Assembly: GCA_031292385.1 (NCBI GenBank)
Contig: JARLHE010000009.1
Coordinates: 1 to 64,000, forward strand
Direction: 5' to 3'
Origin: Oligoflexia bacterium
GTDB lineage: Bacteria > Bdellovibrionota > UBA1018
Length of the DNA stretch: 64,000 bases
The notes under the pieces are model-generated. The model saw only the letters and a list, made by a program, of their open reading frames with translations, was not told the origin of the DNA and did no database searches. Shown here piece by piece: positions 44,057 to 55,697 of the stretch. How positions within the stretch are numbered: position 1 is the stretch's first letter; each line of letters begins with the position of its first letter. A program made the translations under genes and the position numbers.

Positions 44057-45331
44057 ATGCTAAAATTCTCACCCAAAGTCCTCAGCCTCTCAATGACCTA
44101 CTCACTGCTCCTCATGAGCCATGAAGTGCTCGCTGACCTATGTAAACCGGGAGATCTCTTTTGCAATGCAAAGCCTGCCTCGTCAGGCCAGTCCAGCTGC
44201 CAACGGGGCAGCCCGAATCCGCCCGTAGCGCCGATCACGCCCAACCGAAGCGTTTATTGCGACCCGCTCAACAATAGCGGAGCAGCGGCAAACACGTCGT
44301 CCGCAAACGGCTTAATCGCATCGTTGTCATACATCCCTGACGGTCACGTCGGAGAGTACTACGGCGTGGAAGACTTCATTCGCAAAAGCACGCCGATCGA
44401 TGCCGATCTTTATTTCAGCCAGCTCAACGTCCCCACCGAGATCTTCAGCCAGGGCTTCCGCGACGGATCCGGAAAACCGCTCAGCGACCCACACGGAAAC
44501 CCGTTGATTGAATTCTTTTCACTGCAATTTCAAACCGTGATCCAGCTCTCCCCCAACGACGAGCCGGGCACGTATCAGTTCGCGGTCATTTCGGACGACG
44601 GAAGCATCATGAGATTGAAACCGAACTCTGATGATCGGCACGATGACAATGATCGCGATCATGACCGCGACCGTGACCGAGACTTCGATAGAGACCACGA
44701 CCGTGACCATTTCTCTTCCGATGACGGATATGTCGAATTCATAGACAATGACGGCGATCACCCAAGCCGGATGGCCTGCGCCTCCGAAGGCATCCCATTC
44801 GACGTCACGACACGTTTGCCGATGAAACTCGACTACTTCCAAGGCCCCCGCTACAACATCGCTCTCACCTTGCTCTGGAGAAAGATCGATTCGAACAAGT
44901 GCGGCTCATTGAAAGATTCCGCTTGCGGAGCCGAAGGGAACGACACCTTCTTTAAATCAACGAATACCTCGAGCACCCCTACGAGCGTTTACGCAAGCAT
45001 GTTGAAACGTGGATGGAAACCACTCGTGTCTGGAAATTTCCTGCTTCCGAGTGGCGTGGCGCCAAATCCATGCGGATCGCCATCGCCTACGCCGACTGTG
45101 ACGGCGACTCCTACGCCGACTGTGACGGCGACTCCTACGCCGACTGTGACGGCGACTCCTACGCCGACTCCGACCGTGACGGCGACTCCTACGCCGACTC
45201 CGACCGTGACGGCAACTCCTACGCCGACTCCGACCGTAACGGCAACTCCTACGCCGACTCCGACCGTAACGGCAACTCCTACGCCGACTCCGACCAGCTG
45301 TACCGGACTCTTCTGTTCGTCTAACTCGTAA
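44057..45331 (+). CDS. Secreted PA14-like protein with Asp/Arg-rich insert and Pro-Thr repeat tail
   Basis: A 424-residue exported protein. The signal peptide ends near VLADLC. The central region (about 85-300) has the fingerprint of a PA14-type beta-sandwich ([16 protein letters not shown]). It is interrupted by a hydrophilic stretch of Asp, Arg and His (about 190-222). The C-terminal tail is a repeated [18 protein letters not shown] linker ending in [11 protein letters not shown], where two Cys may form a loop. GGAGG with 8-base spacing fixes the start at 44057. PA14 domains bind carbohydrates, so a surface or matrix adhesin is possible. Confidence 0.75.
   Translation: MLKFSPKVLSLSMTYSLLLMSHEVLADLCKPGDLFCNAKPASSGQSSCQRGSPNPPVAPITPNRSVYCDPLNNSGAAANTSSANGLIASLSYIPDGHVGEYYGVEDFIRKSTPIDADLYFSQLNVPTEIFSQGFRDGSGKPLSDPHGNPLIEFFSLQFQTVIQLSPNDEPGTYQFAVISDDGSIMRLKPNSDDRHDDNDRDHDRDRDRDFDRDHDRDHFSSDDGYVEFIDNDGDHPSRMACASEGIPFDVTTRLPMKLDYFQGPRYNIALTLLWRKIDSNKCGSLKDSACGAEGNDTFFKSTNTSSTPTSVYASMLKRGWKPLVSGNFLLPSGVAPNPCGSPSPTPTVTATPTPTVTATPTPTVTATPTPTPTVTATPTPTPTVTATPTPTPTVTATPTPTPTVTATPTPTPTSCTGLFCSSNS
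45086..45295 (+). repeat. 24-bp and 30-bp tandem repeats coding for a Pro-Thr linker
   Basis: Three nearly identical 24-bp units start at 45086, 45110 and 45134, followed by four 30-bp units at 45158, 45188, 45218 and 45248 and a partial copy. Unit lengths are multiples of three, so gain or loss keeps the frame. The near-identity at DNA level suggests recent expansion. Confidence 0.9.
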
Positions 45332-45335
45332 AAGA

Positions 45336-45379
45336 ATCGAGGCGGGAGGGGCGGCATTCGCCGCGCCTCCTTCCTCGAT
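45336..45379. terminator. Hairpin between convergent genes
   Basis: ATCGAGG (45336-45342) pairs with CCTCGAT (45373-45379). Inside, GGAGG and GCGGC pair with GCCGC and CCTCC around an ATTC loop. No long T tract follows. The stretch 45332-45517 has no other feature, so it probably ends transcription of the flanking genes. Confidence 0.55.
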
Positions 45380-45517
45380 CACGAGAAGGAAGGGCGAACG
45401 TCTTGACCGGACAAAATCCCAAAATGGTGCGGAAGATCCCCGAGGTTTTTGGGATCACCTGGTCTTCACTCGAGTCGTGGCCTGGGGCCGGGATTTCAAC
45501 GGGCTGCCGATCGAGCG

Positions 45518-45919
45518 CTATTTCCGCTCGTTTTCAGACGCGCTCGCGGATGACAGGACGGCCATCTCATTCCGGCAATGAACGCAAACCTCGCGGAACG
45601 GCCATTTTTCTTTATTCAGGGAAATCTTGATCATCTGGCCGCAATTGGGGCATTTCAACTCGCAAGGCAGAATGACTCTTTCCCAGCTGTACATCCACGA
45701 AAAGACAAACGGAGCGGCGATCAAAAAACCAGGGACCAGAACGAAATGAATGAGCGGAAGGAAAACGCATACCACCGCAAGACCGATGCACAGCCCCGCG
45801 CCCTTCCAAGCACGTTTCAATCGCTCGGGCTTCGACAGAGTTTTAACCGGGACTGATCCGCTCCCGCGCTTGTCACCGGCCCCCTGGAGATCCACTGGAA
45901 TCAGTTCGCTATCGGACAT
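45518..45919 (-). CDS. Membrane protein with C-terminal zinc ribbon
   Basis: A 133-residue protein with two adjacent hydrophobic segments (about residues 41-75) and a C-terminal four-Cys knuckle (CPNCGQ and CVHC). The N-terminal part is soluble and charged. I do not recognise a named family. It probably acts at the inner membrane. It lies 48 bp before the stop of the minus-strand gluQ gene, convergent to the PA14-like gene. Confidence 0.65.
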   Translation of the reverse strand: MSDSELIPVDLQGAGDKRGSGSVPVKTLSKPERLKRAWKGAGLCIGLAVVCVFLPLIHFVLVPGFLIAAPFVFSWMYSWERVILPCELKCPNCGQMIKISLNKEKWPFREVCVHCRNEMAVLSSASASENERK

Positions 45920-45967
45920 CCAAATTTCTCCTGTCCAGCCATTCGGCCGTTTGGCGTCACTTTAAGC

Positions 45968-46858
45968 CTAAAAGCCAAGCTCCCGCAAGGAGATCTCCGC
46001 GCGGGGCTCGCCGTAATCCTCACCGCACCGAGAAAGAAGCGTCGAATCGAAACTGCGTTCGAATCGTTCGATGATTTTCCCAGGTGTGAGACCCGATGAG
46101 AGCAGTTCGCTCAAGGTGACTCCGGGCGTACGCTTTTCCAAACGATGGCCGTCATTTTGAGTCACAAGCGAAGTGTAAAAAAGCGCAGGTAGCGCGACAT
46201 TTTTTCCGGCCGATAGCCCATTCAGCCACGATTGAATCGCCCTTTGCGGAGCCGCCACCGAGACGAGGTCGGATGCCCGCACCAAAAGGCGGTACCCGCC
46301 GTCGTAATCATCGATTGCGCAAGCCCAAGAATAAGATGGAATGAACGGCTTGCCGTCGGCAAAGGTGCGCGCCACCAAAAAGTCGGAGACTCCGCTTTCA
46401 TCGTCCATGCGGAAGCGCCACCCCGCCGAGATCCGTAAATCCGAAATGGGGGTTGCCACGCGAGGGCGGCAATGTCCGTTATAGGTGGGAGCTCGACCGT
46501 GCGGCGCCGACGCGGACTCAATCTCGGCCAGCGCCAGCTGAACTTCTTTCCGCGAGCAAAAACAGGGATAAACTTTGCCGATCGCCGCGGCTTTCGCGAA
46601 AAGACCCCAATGCCTGGAGTGAAAATCACTTTGAATGAGAATCTGATCGGGCACCAGGCTCAGAAGAGCGAGATCCCGAAGCTGCGCATCCATCGCGCCG
46701 GGAATCACTCGCGGACGGTCGATATCTTCGAAGCGCACTACCCATGGCTCGGAAAAATGGCGCGCAAAGCGCCAGGATATCCAGCCCGTGCGCAAATTCC
46801 CCAGATGGAAATTCCCGGTCGGAGACGGGGCGAAACGAACGCCTTCAAGAGAGGTCAT
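45968..46858 (-). CDS. gluQ: Glutamyl-Q tRNA(Asp) synthetase
   Basis: A 296-residue class I synthetase catalytic core without an anticodon-binding domain. The HIGH-like HLGN and KMSKR-like LEKR motifs are present, together with the zinc-type CFCSRKEV, YNGHC and DRPRVIPGA segments. GluQ-RS attaches glutamate to queuosine in tRNA-Asp. The start is the ATG at 46858; a TTG four codons earlier is less likely. It follows a small gene by 1 bp. Confidence 0.9.
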   Translation of the reverse strand: MTSLEGVRFAPSPTGNFHLGNLRTGWISWRFARHFSEPWVVRFEDIDRPRVIPGAMDAQLRDLALLSLVPDQILIQSDFHSRHWGLFAKAAAIGKVYPCFCSRKEVQLALAEIESASAPHGRAPTYNGHCRPRVATPISDLRISAGWRFRMDDESGVSDFLVARTFADGKPFIPSYSWACAIDDYDGGYRLLVRASDLVSVAAPQRAIQSWLNGLSAGKNVALPALFYTSLVTQNDGHRLEKRTPGVTLSELLSSGLTPGKIIERFERSFDSTLLSRCGEDYGEPRAEISLRELGF

Positions 46859-46859
46859 T

Positions 46860-47096
46860 TCAATCGGCAAGCCTTAAGTGGGGCGTTGTCTTGGGTGACT
46901 CCGGATCGGGCTTCGCGCAAAAACGCTGAGCCTCGTCTTCCGCATAGAGGGTTTTCATAATCAACGACATCGTCGCTTCGTTTGGCCGAAGCTCTTCGAA
47001 AGCGATCTGAATCGCCTCTTCGCGGCTTGCGGCCTGGATGCGGTACTGTGTTGCGCCAGTCATGAAACGATAATATCGAAGCATGGCAGAGGTCAT
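46860..47096 (-). CDS. Small protein of unknown function upstream of gluQ
   Basis: A frame of 78 codons from the ATG at 47096 (another ATG at 47063). The middle part (YRIQAASREEAIQIAFEEL) reads like a small alpha/beta domain. It is probably co-transcribed with gluQ. No motif or family recognised, and no strong ribosome site. Confidence 0.5.
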   Translation of the reverse strand: MTSAMLRYYRFMTGATQYRIQAASREEAIQIAFEELRPNEATMSLIMKTLYAEDEAQRFCAKPDPESPKTTPHLRLAD

Positions 47097-47228
47097 TGCA
47101 AAGCATGATCCATCGCATTTAATCGAACAATTCCCGGGGTCATCACCCCGGGAATCGTACAAATTTATGACAACAAAGTCACGCGCTCAACATGTGTCAC
47201 GACTGACAGCGACACAGCCCGCACCGAT

Positions 47229-48998
47229 TTAATTGGAGCTGCATTCCGCCGAGGCCGTGGCCGTGGCGGCGGCTTTCACCGGCACCGACGGCTCGGACAC
47301 AAGATCATTCAAAAGACTCGTGCCATTGAACGATCCCAGCCCCGTGGCGTTATCGTAACCCGCGACGGCCGGATAATAGAGATTGGTGCTTCCATCTTTG
47401 ACGTCATGGAAGTCATTCCCGTAAGATCCGCCCTGCGCCAGGGCATAGAGCATCGGGTTCAAGTACCCGACCGTCGGCAAGCCACGTGAGATTCGCTGCT
47501 CATTCACCAGCGCGGTGAAACCGGCCCAAAGAGGGGCGGCGCAACTCGTCCCGCCCCAATCCGACCAGGATCCCTGCCAATAAATCGCGTAGCCCGTGCT
47601 TTCATCCGAGTGCAACGATACGTCCGGCGTGTTTCGCATCGTCGTGGAACCGTGAGCGGCCGCGGTGATCGAAGCCTTCTGCCAGCTTGGAATAGGCCAT
47701 GTCGTGCTGACCCCGCCTCCCCCGGCTCCGCTGGAAGCGCTTCCGGAATTCCACGTCGTCTCGCTTTGCCAAGCCTGCGAGCCATTTGTGCTCAGCTTCG
47801 TCCCGCCCACGGCAACGGCGTATGGCTGCGAACCCGGATCATCGATACCCAACGACGATCCGTCATCGTACGCGCCCGCATCGCCCGCGGCGGCAAAGAG
47901 CGTCTGGCCTTGCGCGGCCATTTGCATGAAGATCGTGTTTTCGCTTTGCATGAACGCGCTCGTGTTCCCGCCCTCGCTCGAACCCCAGGAAGTGCTGATC
48001 GACGTCGCGAGATTATCGTTCGCGATCCTGGCGTAAGTATCCAAAATACCCTGATCGCCGTTAGGTCCTTCATAAACGAGAATTTTAGTCGCATTCGGAG
48101 CAAGAGCCGCGATCAATTCGATATCGAGAGTGACCTCGGCCGAAGCGCCGCTGGCGGCGCCAGTCGACCCGTCCACGAACACATTTTGCAGCGGAATGTT
48201 CGGGATCCCGAACGCCTTTTCGTAAGCTTGGACATCGGATGCGTCGTAGCCGTCGAGCTCGAACACGGCCAGGGTCTGGCCGGCACCGCCGCCGCTTTGC
48301 GGAACATTGTAGGCCCCACGAAGATCGGCGGGCGCGAATCCGCCGCCGAAACCGCTGCCGGTTCCGGCATGAGCGGTCGCCGCCTTTGCGTTGCTCCGAC
48401 GAACCAGATGAGGCCTGCGGACCGACAGATTCTGAAGCCCATGCACCCCTTGAATCGGAAGCCCGGGAGGAATCCGCACCTCTTGCGACGGCGCGTAGAA
48501 AGATTCTCCGCCAGCCCTTTGATAATTATGAATCTCGGTGCCGAAAGCGGCGTTAGCCACCGACGGAGCGGCCTCCGCGTGAATCAGGAACCCGCCTTCA
48601 TCGACCGAGACTTTCTGAAGCCCTTGGGCCTGAAGAAAGGATTTCACCTGCTCGACCTGATCGGCGGACGGCGCATAGCGCGCCCGAAACTCCTGGGGCG
48701 TCAGATACTGCCGGTAGGTCGACGAGCCGGGCGTGTAGATGGCGCTGACGTCTTGAGCCAGCTGCGCTTCGTCCTTCGGATTGAGCGCGATCGTCAGATT
48801 CAGCGCCTTCGTGTCATCGAGTTTTCCCCGATCGGTCGCGCGCGCGACGGCGGCCGGAACATGGCTCGCCAAACGACGCTCGCAAAGCTTGGTTCCCGCG
48901 ATTCCCGCGGCTCCCGCGGCGGAAGAAGAAGTCACCGCTCCCCCGCAAGATACGATTGTAAGCCCGTAAACAGACAGCAATATGAGTTTTGATTTCAT
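47229..48998 (-). CDS. S53 (sedolisin/kumamolisin) peptidase, probable lipoprotein
   Basis: A 589-residue exported serine-carboxyl peptidase. The signal region ends IVSCGG, so Cys18 may be lipidated. A pro-kumamolisin activation domain covers about 40-195. Catalytic residues are Glu288 and Asp292 in AEVTLDIEL, Asp373 in AAAGDAGAY, and Ser485 in GGTSCAAP. The C-terminal FHDVKDGS region supplies the calcium site. These enzymes are usually active at low pH. TAGATT lies 8 bases before the ATG, another possible near-leaderless start. Confidence 0.93.
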   Translation of the reverse strand: MKSKLILLSVYGLTIVSCGGAVTSSSAAGAAGIAGTKLCERRLASHVPAAVARATDRGKLDDTKALNLTIALNPKDEAQLAQDVSAIYTPGSSTYRQYLTPQEFRARYAPSADQVEQVKSFLQAQGLQKVSVDEGGFLIHAEAAPSVANAAFGTEIHNYQRAGGESFYAPSQEVRIPPGLPIQGVHGLQNLSVRRPHLVRRSNAKAATAHAGTGSGFGGGFAPADLRGAYNVPQSGGGAGQTLAVFELDGYDASDVQAYEKAFGIPNIPLQNVFVDGSTGAASGASAEVTLDIELIAALAPNATKILVYEGPNGDQGILDTYARIANDNLATSISTSWGSSEGGNTSAFMQSENTIFMQMAAQGQTLFAAAGDAGAYDDGSSLGIDDPGSQPYAVAVGGTKLSTNGSQAWQSETTWNSGSASSGAGGGGVSTTWPIPSWQKASITAAAHGSTTMRNTPDVSLHSDESTGYAIYWQGSWSDWGGTSCAAPLWAGFTALVNEQRISRGLPTVGYLNPMLYALAQGGSYGNDFHDVKDGSTNLYYPAVAGYDNATGLGSFNGTSLLNDLVSEPSVPVKAAATATASAECSSN

Positions 48999-49112
48999 GG
49001 ATTGCGAATCTAGCGATGACTCGTGCGAAATGCATAATCGTATTGCACTGTTTTTGTGTAAAATTAATGAAAGCGGACGACTGAGCGGAAAAAATGCTTA
49101 AAAAAGGGCTCC

Positions 49113-49141
49113 TTGCGTCGCCCGCCGTCTGGCGCTATAAA
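49113..49141 (+). promoter_or_regulatory. Promoter of the shikimate operon
   Basis: TTGCGT (49113-49118), a 17-bp spacer and TATAAA (49136-49141), with 10 bases to the aroA ATG at 49152. The leader would be only about 3-4 nt and holds no ribosome site. Confidence 0.55.
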
Positions 49142-49151
49142 TAACCTCACT

Positions 49152-50459
49152 ATGACAACGCAGTCAGTCGCCAGAGCCCGCGCGCTTCGCGGCAAGCCTC
49201 GGCTACCGGGCGACAAATCGATTTCGCACCGTTCACTCATCCTCGGCGCGCTCGCGCACGGCACTACCGAGATCATTGACGCATTGGACGCCGGCGACAC
49301 GCGCTCGACCGAGCGATGCCTGCTCGCACTTGGCGTCAAAATCCGAAAATCCGGAAACAAAATCCTGGTCGAGGGGATCGGTTCCGGGCGTTTCGCCCCG
49401 CCCGCGGACATTCTGGACTGCGGGAATTCCGGAACCACGCTTCGCTTGCTGATGGGCGCGCTGGCCGGGCGCTCGGTTCATGCGAGGCTCACGGGCGATG
49501 CCTCGCTGGTCAAACGCCCCATGAGGCGCATCGCCGAGCCGCTGCGCATGATGGGAGCCGATATCGAGCTCACCCGACAGGATTTCGCCCCCATAACGAT
49601 TCGACCCGCGGCCGGGAGACTCCAGGCCATTGACTATGAGCTGAAAATCGCCAGCGCCCAACTCAAAAGCGCCCTTCTTCTTGCCGCATTATCCGCGGAC
49701 GGAACGACATCGCTCCGCGGAGAGATTCTGAGCCGCGACCATACGGAACGCCTGCTTCCCCACTTCGGGGTGCCGCTGCAGGTCTCGCCCACGCAAATCA
49801 GATTGCTCGGCGGACAAAAACTGGAAGCGACGCGAGTGCGCGTCCCGGGCGACCCGTCGGCGGCGGCTTTCTGGATGGCCGGGGCGTGCATGATCCCGGA
49901 CGCCTTCGTTGAAATCGAAAACGTTTCGTTGAACCCGACCCGGGTCGGCTTTCTCACCGCCCTGAAGCGCATGGGCGCTATGATTTCAACCGAGCTTACC
50001 GAAGAAGCTCCGGAACCGATCGGAAAAGTAACCGTCGAAAGCGGCGAATTGCGCGGCATTCACGTCGCAAAATCGGATATCCCGGGCCTGATCGACGAGC
50101 TTCCCCTGCTCGCGGTAGTCGCGACCCAAGCCCAGGGCGTCACGCACGTGGAAGGCGCGGAAGAGCTCCGAGTCAAAGAAAGCGATCGCCTCGAGGCGAT
50201 CGCGACCTGCCTGCGCGCGATGGGCGCTGAAATCGAAGTGAAAAAGGACGGCTTCCGGATTTTCGGTCCCCAAACACTCAAAGCGGCTCGCGTCGAAAGC
50301 TTCCAAGACCATCGCATCGCGATGGCCTTGAGTATCGCGGGCCTCGTGGCCGATGACAGCGAGGGACCGACGATCATCGAAAATTCGGAATGCGTCTCGA
50401 TCTCTTACCCGGATTTTTACCCGACCCTGCAAACGCTCACGCAAGGCGGCAGTTCATGA
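49152..50459 (+). CDS. aroA: 3-Phosphoshikimate 1-carboxyvinyltransferase (EPSP synthase)
   Basis: A 435-residue EPSP synthase. LPGDKSISHRS is the substrate lysine motif, CGNSGTTLRLL the second conserved block, and KESDRLEA and DHRIAMAL complete the family. It adds phosphoenolpyruvate to shikimate 3-phosphate. First gene of a six-gene operon; its stop overlaps the AroE-AroK start (ATGA). Start fixed by the promoter 10 bases upstream. Confidence 0.97.
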   Translation: MTTQSVARARALRGKPRLPGDKSISHRSLILGALAHGTTEIIDALDAGDTRSTERCLLALGVKIRKSGNKILVEGIGSGRFAPPADILDCGNSGTTLRLLMGALAGRSVHARLTGDASLVKRPMRRIAEPLRMMGADIELTRQDFAPITIRPAAGRLQAIDYELKIASAQLKSALLLAALSADGTTSLRGEILSRDHTERLLPHFGVPLQVSPTQIRLLGGQKLEATRVRVPGDPSAAAFWMAGACMIPDAFVEIENVSLNPTRVGFLTALKRMGAMISTELTEEAPEPIGKVTVESGELRGIHVAKSDIPGLIDELPLLAVVATQAQGVTHVEGAEELRVKESDRLEAIATCLRAMGAEIEVKKDGFRIFGPQTLKAARVESFQDHRIAMALSIAGLVADDSEGPTIIENSECVSISYPDFYPTLQTLTQGGSS

Positions 50460-51858
50460 AAGGCGCAATACGTGCCGCGGTCATCGGCAACCCGATCTCT
50501 CATTCGCTTTCCCCGAAAATATTTTCATTTATCGCGGATTATCTCAGTCAACCCATCCAGTATCACCCTCAAGAAGTGACATCCGAGCGGCTGCCCGACT
50601 TTCTCCGACAGCTCAAAGAGGCCCCTGAATGGATCGGGATCAACATTACGATCCCCCACAAAGAAGCGGTCCTGAGCCTTGCGGACTCCCTCGATAAAAC
50701 CGTGATCGCGACCGGAGCCGCCAACGTCGTTCACGTGAGCGAGCACCTCCTGCACGCCCACAATACCGATGTCACCGGGGTGATCGAGACGCTCGAGAAC
50801 GAAAACTGCGAGATCCCGGGACAGACGGCCTGGATCATCGGCGCGGGCGGCGCCGCGCGCGCGGTCGCCTTCGCGCTCGGGCAACTGAAAGCGAAACGCG
50901 TCTACCTTTCCAATTCCGGCTCGTCGGTCTCGATAGAACGGGCGCAGAAGCTCGCCAACGACTTCACGCACGCCTTTCCGGAAACCGAATGGATCGTAGA
51001 CGAGGGAAAGGGCCCCCTTCGCGACAAGATCAAGCTCATCGTCCACTGCACGCCGGTCGGTATGAACCGGGCGAAGCTACGAGCCGGACAAGAGGGCTTT
51101 TTTTCGAACCTCGCCCGACTCCCCTTCGCTGACGGCGCGCTTGCTTTTGATTTAATCTATCGGCCTGAGAATACCCCGTTTCTTAAAGAAGCCCGCGCGC
51201 TCGGGCTGGGGACGGTGGGAGGCCTCGATATGCTGATCTCTCAAGCGATCGCGAGCTGGGAGATTTGGTTCGGCGCCATTCCGGAAAAGCAGCCGCTTAA
51301 GAAGGCACTGAAAGCGGAATTACGGTCCCACCTCAAACAAGTACGTCCGATCTTCCTCACCGGCTTTATGGGAAGCGGAAAATCGAAAGTGGGCCAAGCC
51401 TTGGCCCAAAAGCTCGGATGGGACTTTCTCGATACGGATCGGGAGATCGAAAAAAACGAACGCCTCAGCGTCGCGGAAATTTTCGCGCGAGATGGGGAAC
51501 GCGGCTTTCGCAAATACGAGAGCCACGCGGTCTCGCAAGCGTCGCAAACCGAAAAGACGGTGATCGCCCTGGGAGGCGGAGCGCTCCTGGATTCCGATAA
51601 CCTCAAGCACATTCTCGAAAGCGACGCTCTGCTGATCCACCTGGACGCGAGCCCCGAGAAATTACGCGACCGCATCCGAAATTCACCGGACCCTCGCCCT
51701 TTATTGACTGATGACCCAAGCCTGGAGCGGATGATGACCCTTCTCAGACAAAGATCTCCCGGCTATGCTCGAGCCAAGTTCCGGCTGGAGACCGATGAAA
51801 TGACCCTCAACCAGATTGTCGATAAAATCTGCCACATCCTCACCGAAGGGTCTTCCCA

Positions 51859-51862
<4 letters not shown>
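50456..51862 (+). CDS. aroEK: Fused shikimate dehydrogenase - shikimate kinase
   Basis: A 468-residue two-domain enzyme. AroE domain (about 1-290): NPISHSLSP, NITIPHKEA with the catalytic Lys, HNTDVTG with its Asp, and IGAGGAARAV for NADP. AroK domain (about 305-468): Walker A GFMGSGKSKVG, DTDREIE, FRKYES and LGGGAL. The fusion performs two consecutive steps (dehydroshikimate to shikimate to shikimate 3-phosphate). Both active sites look intact. ATGA overlaps join it to aroA and aroB. The gene name is a composite. Confidence 0.95.
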
Positions 51863-52955
<1,093 letters not shown>

Positions 52956-52959
<4 letters not shown>

Positions 52960-53408
52960 ATCTTTTGATTCTACATGGCCCGAATTTAAATCTCCTCGGT
53001 GAGCGGGAGCCCGAAATTTACGGTTCGATGACGCTCGCGGAATTGAACGCGAAGATCGGGGCATTCGCGCGCGAGCTCCGATGCAAAACCCGGATCCGGC
53101 AATCGAACTCCGAGGGCGAGCTGATCGATATCCTGCATGCGAACCGAAAGTGGGCGCAGGCCGTGGTTTTTAATCCGGGGGCTTACACGCATTATTCCTA
53201 TGCGCTTCGCGACGCCGTCGGCGCCATCGCGAGCTTGGGCGTCCCCACCATTGAAGTGCACCTTTCGGATATCAAAAAGCGCGAGAAATTCCGCCGGACC
53301 TCGGTCATCGCCCCTGCGTGCCTGAAGCAGATTTCGGGCTATGGCTGGGAATCCTACACCCGCGCCATCCAGCTGCTTGCGGCAACAGGAAAAACCCATG
53401 GCCGGTAA
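52956..53408 (+). CDS. aroQ: 3-Dehydroquinate dehydratase, type II
   Basis: A 150-residue dodecameric type. [18 protein letters not shown] carries the catalytic Arg and Tyr; [29 protein letters not shown] and the late YGWESY are typical. It dehydrates dehydroquinate to dehydroshikimate. Overlaps aroC by 11 bp. Confidence 0.96.
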
Positions 53409-54477
53409 TTCCTTCGGGCAGGTTTTCAAAGTCACGACCTTCGGCGAATCCCACGGCGAGATGATCGGCGCCGTGATCGATGGCTGCCCGGCAGGCCTTG
53501 CGATCGATGCCGAATTCATTCAAAACGAGATGAATCGCCGCCGTCCCGGCCAATCCAAAATCGCGAGCGCACGCAAGGAAAAGGACGAAGTCAAAATCGC
53601 TTCCGGGGTTTTCGAAGGAAAAACCACCGGCGCGCCGATCTCGCTTTGGATCGCCAACGAGGATGCCCGCCCCGCGGATTACGCTCATCTCGAAAAAGCC
53701 TATCGCCCCTCGCATGCCGATTTCACGGTCGATCAAAAATACGGCCACCGCGACCACCGCGGCGGCGGCCGGTCCTCCGCGCGGGAAACCGCCGCGCGCG
53801 TCGCCGCCGGCGCCATCGCGAAACTGCTCATTCACCAACCCGGAATTTCCGTTCAAGCTTGGGTTTCTCAAATCGGCCCGCTCGCCCTCGACGCCCCAAT
53901 CGGAAACCTGGACCTCGGTTTGATCGAACAAAACGCCGTGCGCTGCCCTGACCCGGCATTGGCCCCGGCCATGATCGCGCTGATCGAAGAAACCAAGAAA
54001 AAAGGCGATACCCTCGGGGGCGTGATTACCTGCGTGATTCGGGGCTGCCCTGTGGGCCTCGGCGAGCCGGTTTTCGATAAGCTTCATGCCGATCTCGGCA
54101 AGGCCATGCTGAGCATCAATGCGGTCAAGGGCTTCGAATACGGCTCCGGCTTCGCCGGAAGCGCGCAACTGGGCTCCGAGCAAAACGACCTCTTCGTGAA
54201 AGAGGCCGGCAAAACCCGCACGTTGACCAATCACTCGGGCGGAATTCAAGGCGGCATCAGCAACGGAATGGACATCGTGTTTTGCGTGGCTTTCAAGCCC
54301 GTGGCAACGCTGATGCGCCCGCAACCCACCATCGACCGAGAAGGGCACGCCGTGGAGCTTGCCGGCAAGGGCCGTCATGACCCCTGCGTAGTGCCTCGCG
54401 CGGTCCCCATCGTCGAAGCGATGGCGGCGCTGACGCTGGCCGATCATTGGCTCAGAAACCGGGTGAGCCGCCTATGA
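53398..54477 (+). CDS. aroC: Chorismate synthase
   Basis: A 359-residue FMN-dependent enzyme. [30 protein letters not shown] and the later [10 protein letters not shown] are signature motifs. It removes phosphate from EPSP to give chorismate. The start is the ATG at 53398, inside the aroQ end; the stop overlaps the next start (ATGA). Confidence 0.97.
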   Translation: MAGNSFGQVFKVTTFGESHGEMIGAVIDGCPAGLAIDAEFIQNEMNRRRPGQSKIASARKEKDEVKIASGVFEGKTTGAPISLWIANEDARPADYAHLEKAYRPSHADFTVDQKYGHRDHRGGGRSSARETAARVAAGAIAKLLIHQPGISVQAWVSQIGPLALDAPIGNLDLGLIEQNAVRCPDPALAPAMIALIEETKKKGDTLGGVITCVIRGCPVGLGEPVFDKLHADLGKAMLSINAVKGFEYGSGFAGSAQLGSEQNDLFVKEAGKTRTLTNHSGGIQGGISNGMDIVFCVAFKPVATLMRPQPTIDREGHAVELAGKGRHDPCVVPRAVPIVEAMAALTLADHWLRNRVSRL

Positions 54478-55646
54478 AGTCCCCCCATTGGTCGCCCCGA
54501 AGCTGGCGGGAAAAGCCGGCGCAACAGCTTCCGACTTATCCCGACCCGGAAAAACTCGCGGCGGTGGAACGACAGCTCTCCGCGCAACCTCCCCTGGTTG
54601 CCGCAAGCGAGACCCGTCGGCTGAAAACACGGCTCACCGAGGTCTGTCAGGGCAATGCCTTCCTGCTTCAAGGCGGCGATTGCGCCGAAAGCTTCGGTGA
54701 ATCCTCGCGCGAATCCATCCGGGATAATTTTCAGATCCTGGCGGAAATGGCCAAAATCGTCAGCAAACACCGCGATCTTCCAGTCGTCCAAGTGGGGCGC
54801 GTCGCCGGCCAGTTCGCCAAGCCCCGTTCCAGCCAACTTGAAACCCGGAATGGAATGACTCTTCCCGCCTACCGGGGCGATTTGATCAATCGGTTCGAGT
54901 TCACCCGCGAGGGCCGCACGCCCGACCCCCAGCGCATGGAAACGGCCTACGCTTTTTCAGCCGCGAAACTGGAAGTGCTTCGAACTTTCAGCGACGAGTT
55001 TTACACCTCGCATGAAGCCCTACTCCTTCCCTACGAGGAAGCGCTCACCCGTCGCGAAGAGGATAACTCCTGGTACGACGGCTCGGCCCATATGCTCTGG
55101 GTGGGCGAACGCACCCGCCAATTGGACGGGGCGCACATCGAATTCGCCCGCGGCATCGAGAACCCGATCGGCCTCAAATGCGGGCCCGATCTCGCCGCCG
55201 ACGAGCTGCTCCAATTGATCGAGTTCCTCAATCCCGCCAACGAACCCGGGCGCCTCACGCTGATTACCCGAATGGGCTATCAAAAAATCTCATCCAAGCT
55301 CCCGCCCTTGATCCGCGCCGTCCAAAGCGCGGGTCATCGGGTGATTTGGTGCTGCGACCCTATGCACGGCAACACGACCGTCACCGCCAACGGCTATAAA
55401 ACCCGCGCCTTCGGGCACGTCCTCGAGGAAGCCAAGCGGTTTTTTGAAATCCACCACGCCGAAGGCAGCCATGGCGGCGGGCTTCATTTCGAACTCACCG
55501 GCAAGGATGTCACCGAATGCACCGGCGGCAGTCCCGAAATCCGCGAAGAGCATTTAGCCGAAGGCCTCTATGAGACGCTTTGCGACCCCCGCCTGAATGC
55601 CCGACAAGCCTTGGAACTCGCCACTCAACTACACGAGAAAATTTGA
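54474..55646 (+). CDS. 3-Deoxy-7-phosphoheptulonate synthase, class II
   Basis: A 390-residue class II (plant/mycobacterial-type) DAHP synthase. [41 protein letters not shown] and CDPMHGNT are the conserved blocks, including the metal-binding Cys and His. It is somewhat shorter than the usual 440-470 residues, chiefly at the N terminus, so regulatory elements seen in longer enzymes may be missing. It catalyses the first step of the pathway from PEP and erythrose 4-phosphate and ends the operon. Confidence 0.93.
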   Translation: MKSPHWSPRSWREKPAQQLPTYPDPEKLAAVERQLSAQPPLVAASETRRLKTRLTEVCQGNAFLLQGGDCAESFGESSRESIRDNFQILAEMAKIVSKHRDLPVVQVGRVAGQFAKPRSSQLETRNGMTLPAYRGDLINRFEFTREGRTPDPQRMETAYAFSAAKLEVLRTFSDEFYTSHEALLLPYEEALTRREEDNSWYDGSAHMLWVGERTRQLDGAHIEFARGIENPIGLKCGPDLAADELLQLIEFLNPANEPGRLTLITRMGYQKISSKLPPLIRAVQSAGHRVIWCCDPMHGNTTVTANGYKTRAFGHVLEEAKRFFEIHHAEGSHGGGLHFELTGKDVTECTGGSPEIREEHLAEGLYETLCDPRLNARQALELATQLHEKI

Positions 55647-55697
55647 CTCGGACGGCAATCCCCGCTAGAGCAAAAAGACAGGGGGAGCGAACGTCCT

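Noticed and set aside
44519..44842. Minus-strand frame opposite the Asp/Arg-rich region
   Set aside because: It is a shadow of repetitive codons in the PA14-like gene.
45086..45295. Possible CRISPR array
   Set aside because: Units are directly adjacent with no unique spacers and translate in frame to a Pro-Thr linker.
45403..45630. 75-codon plus-strand frame after the PA14-like gene
   Set aside because: It overlaps the zinc-ribbon membrane protein on the other strand and has no ribosome site or motif.
47610..48992. 460-codon plus-strand open frame
   Set aside because: It lies entirely antisense to the S53 peptidase gene, whose motifs are complete; GC-rich codon bias creates such mirror frames.
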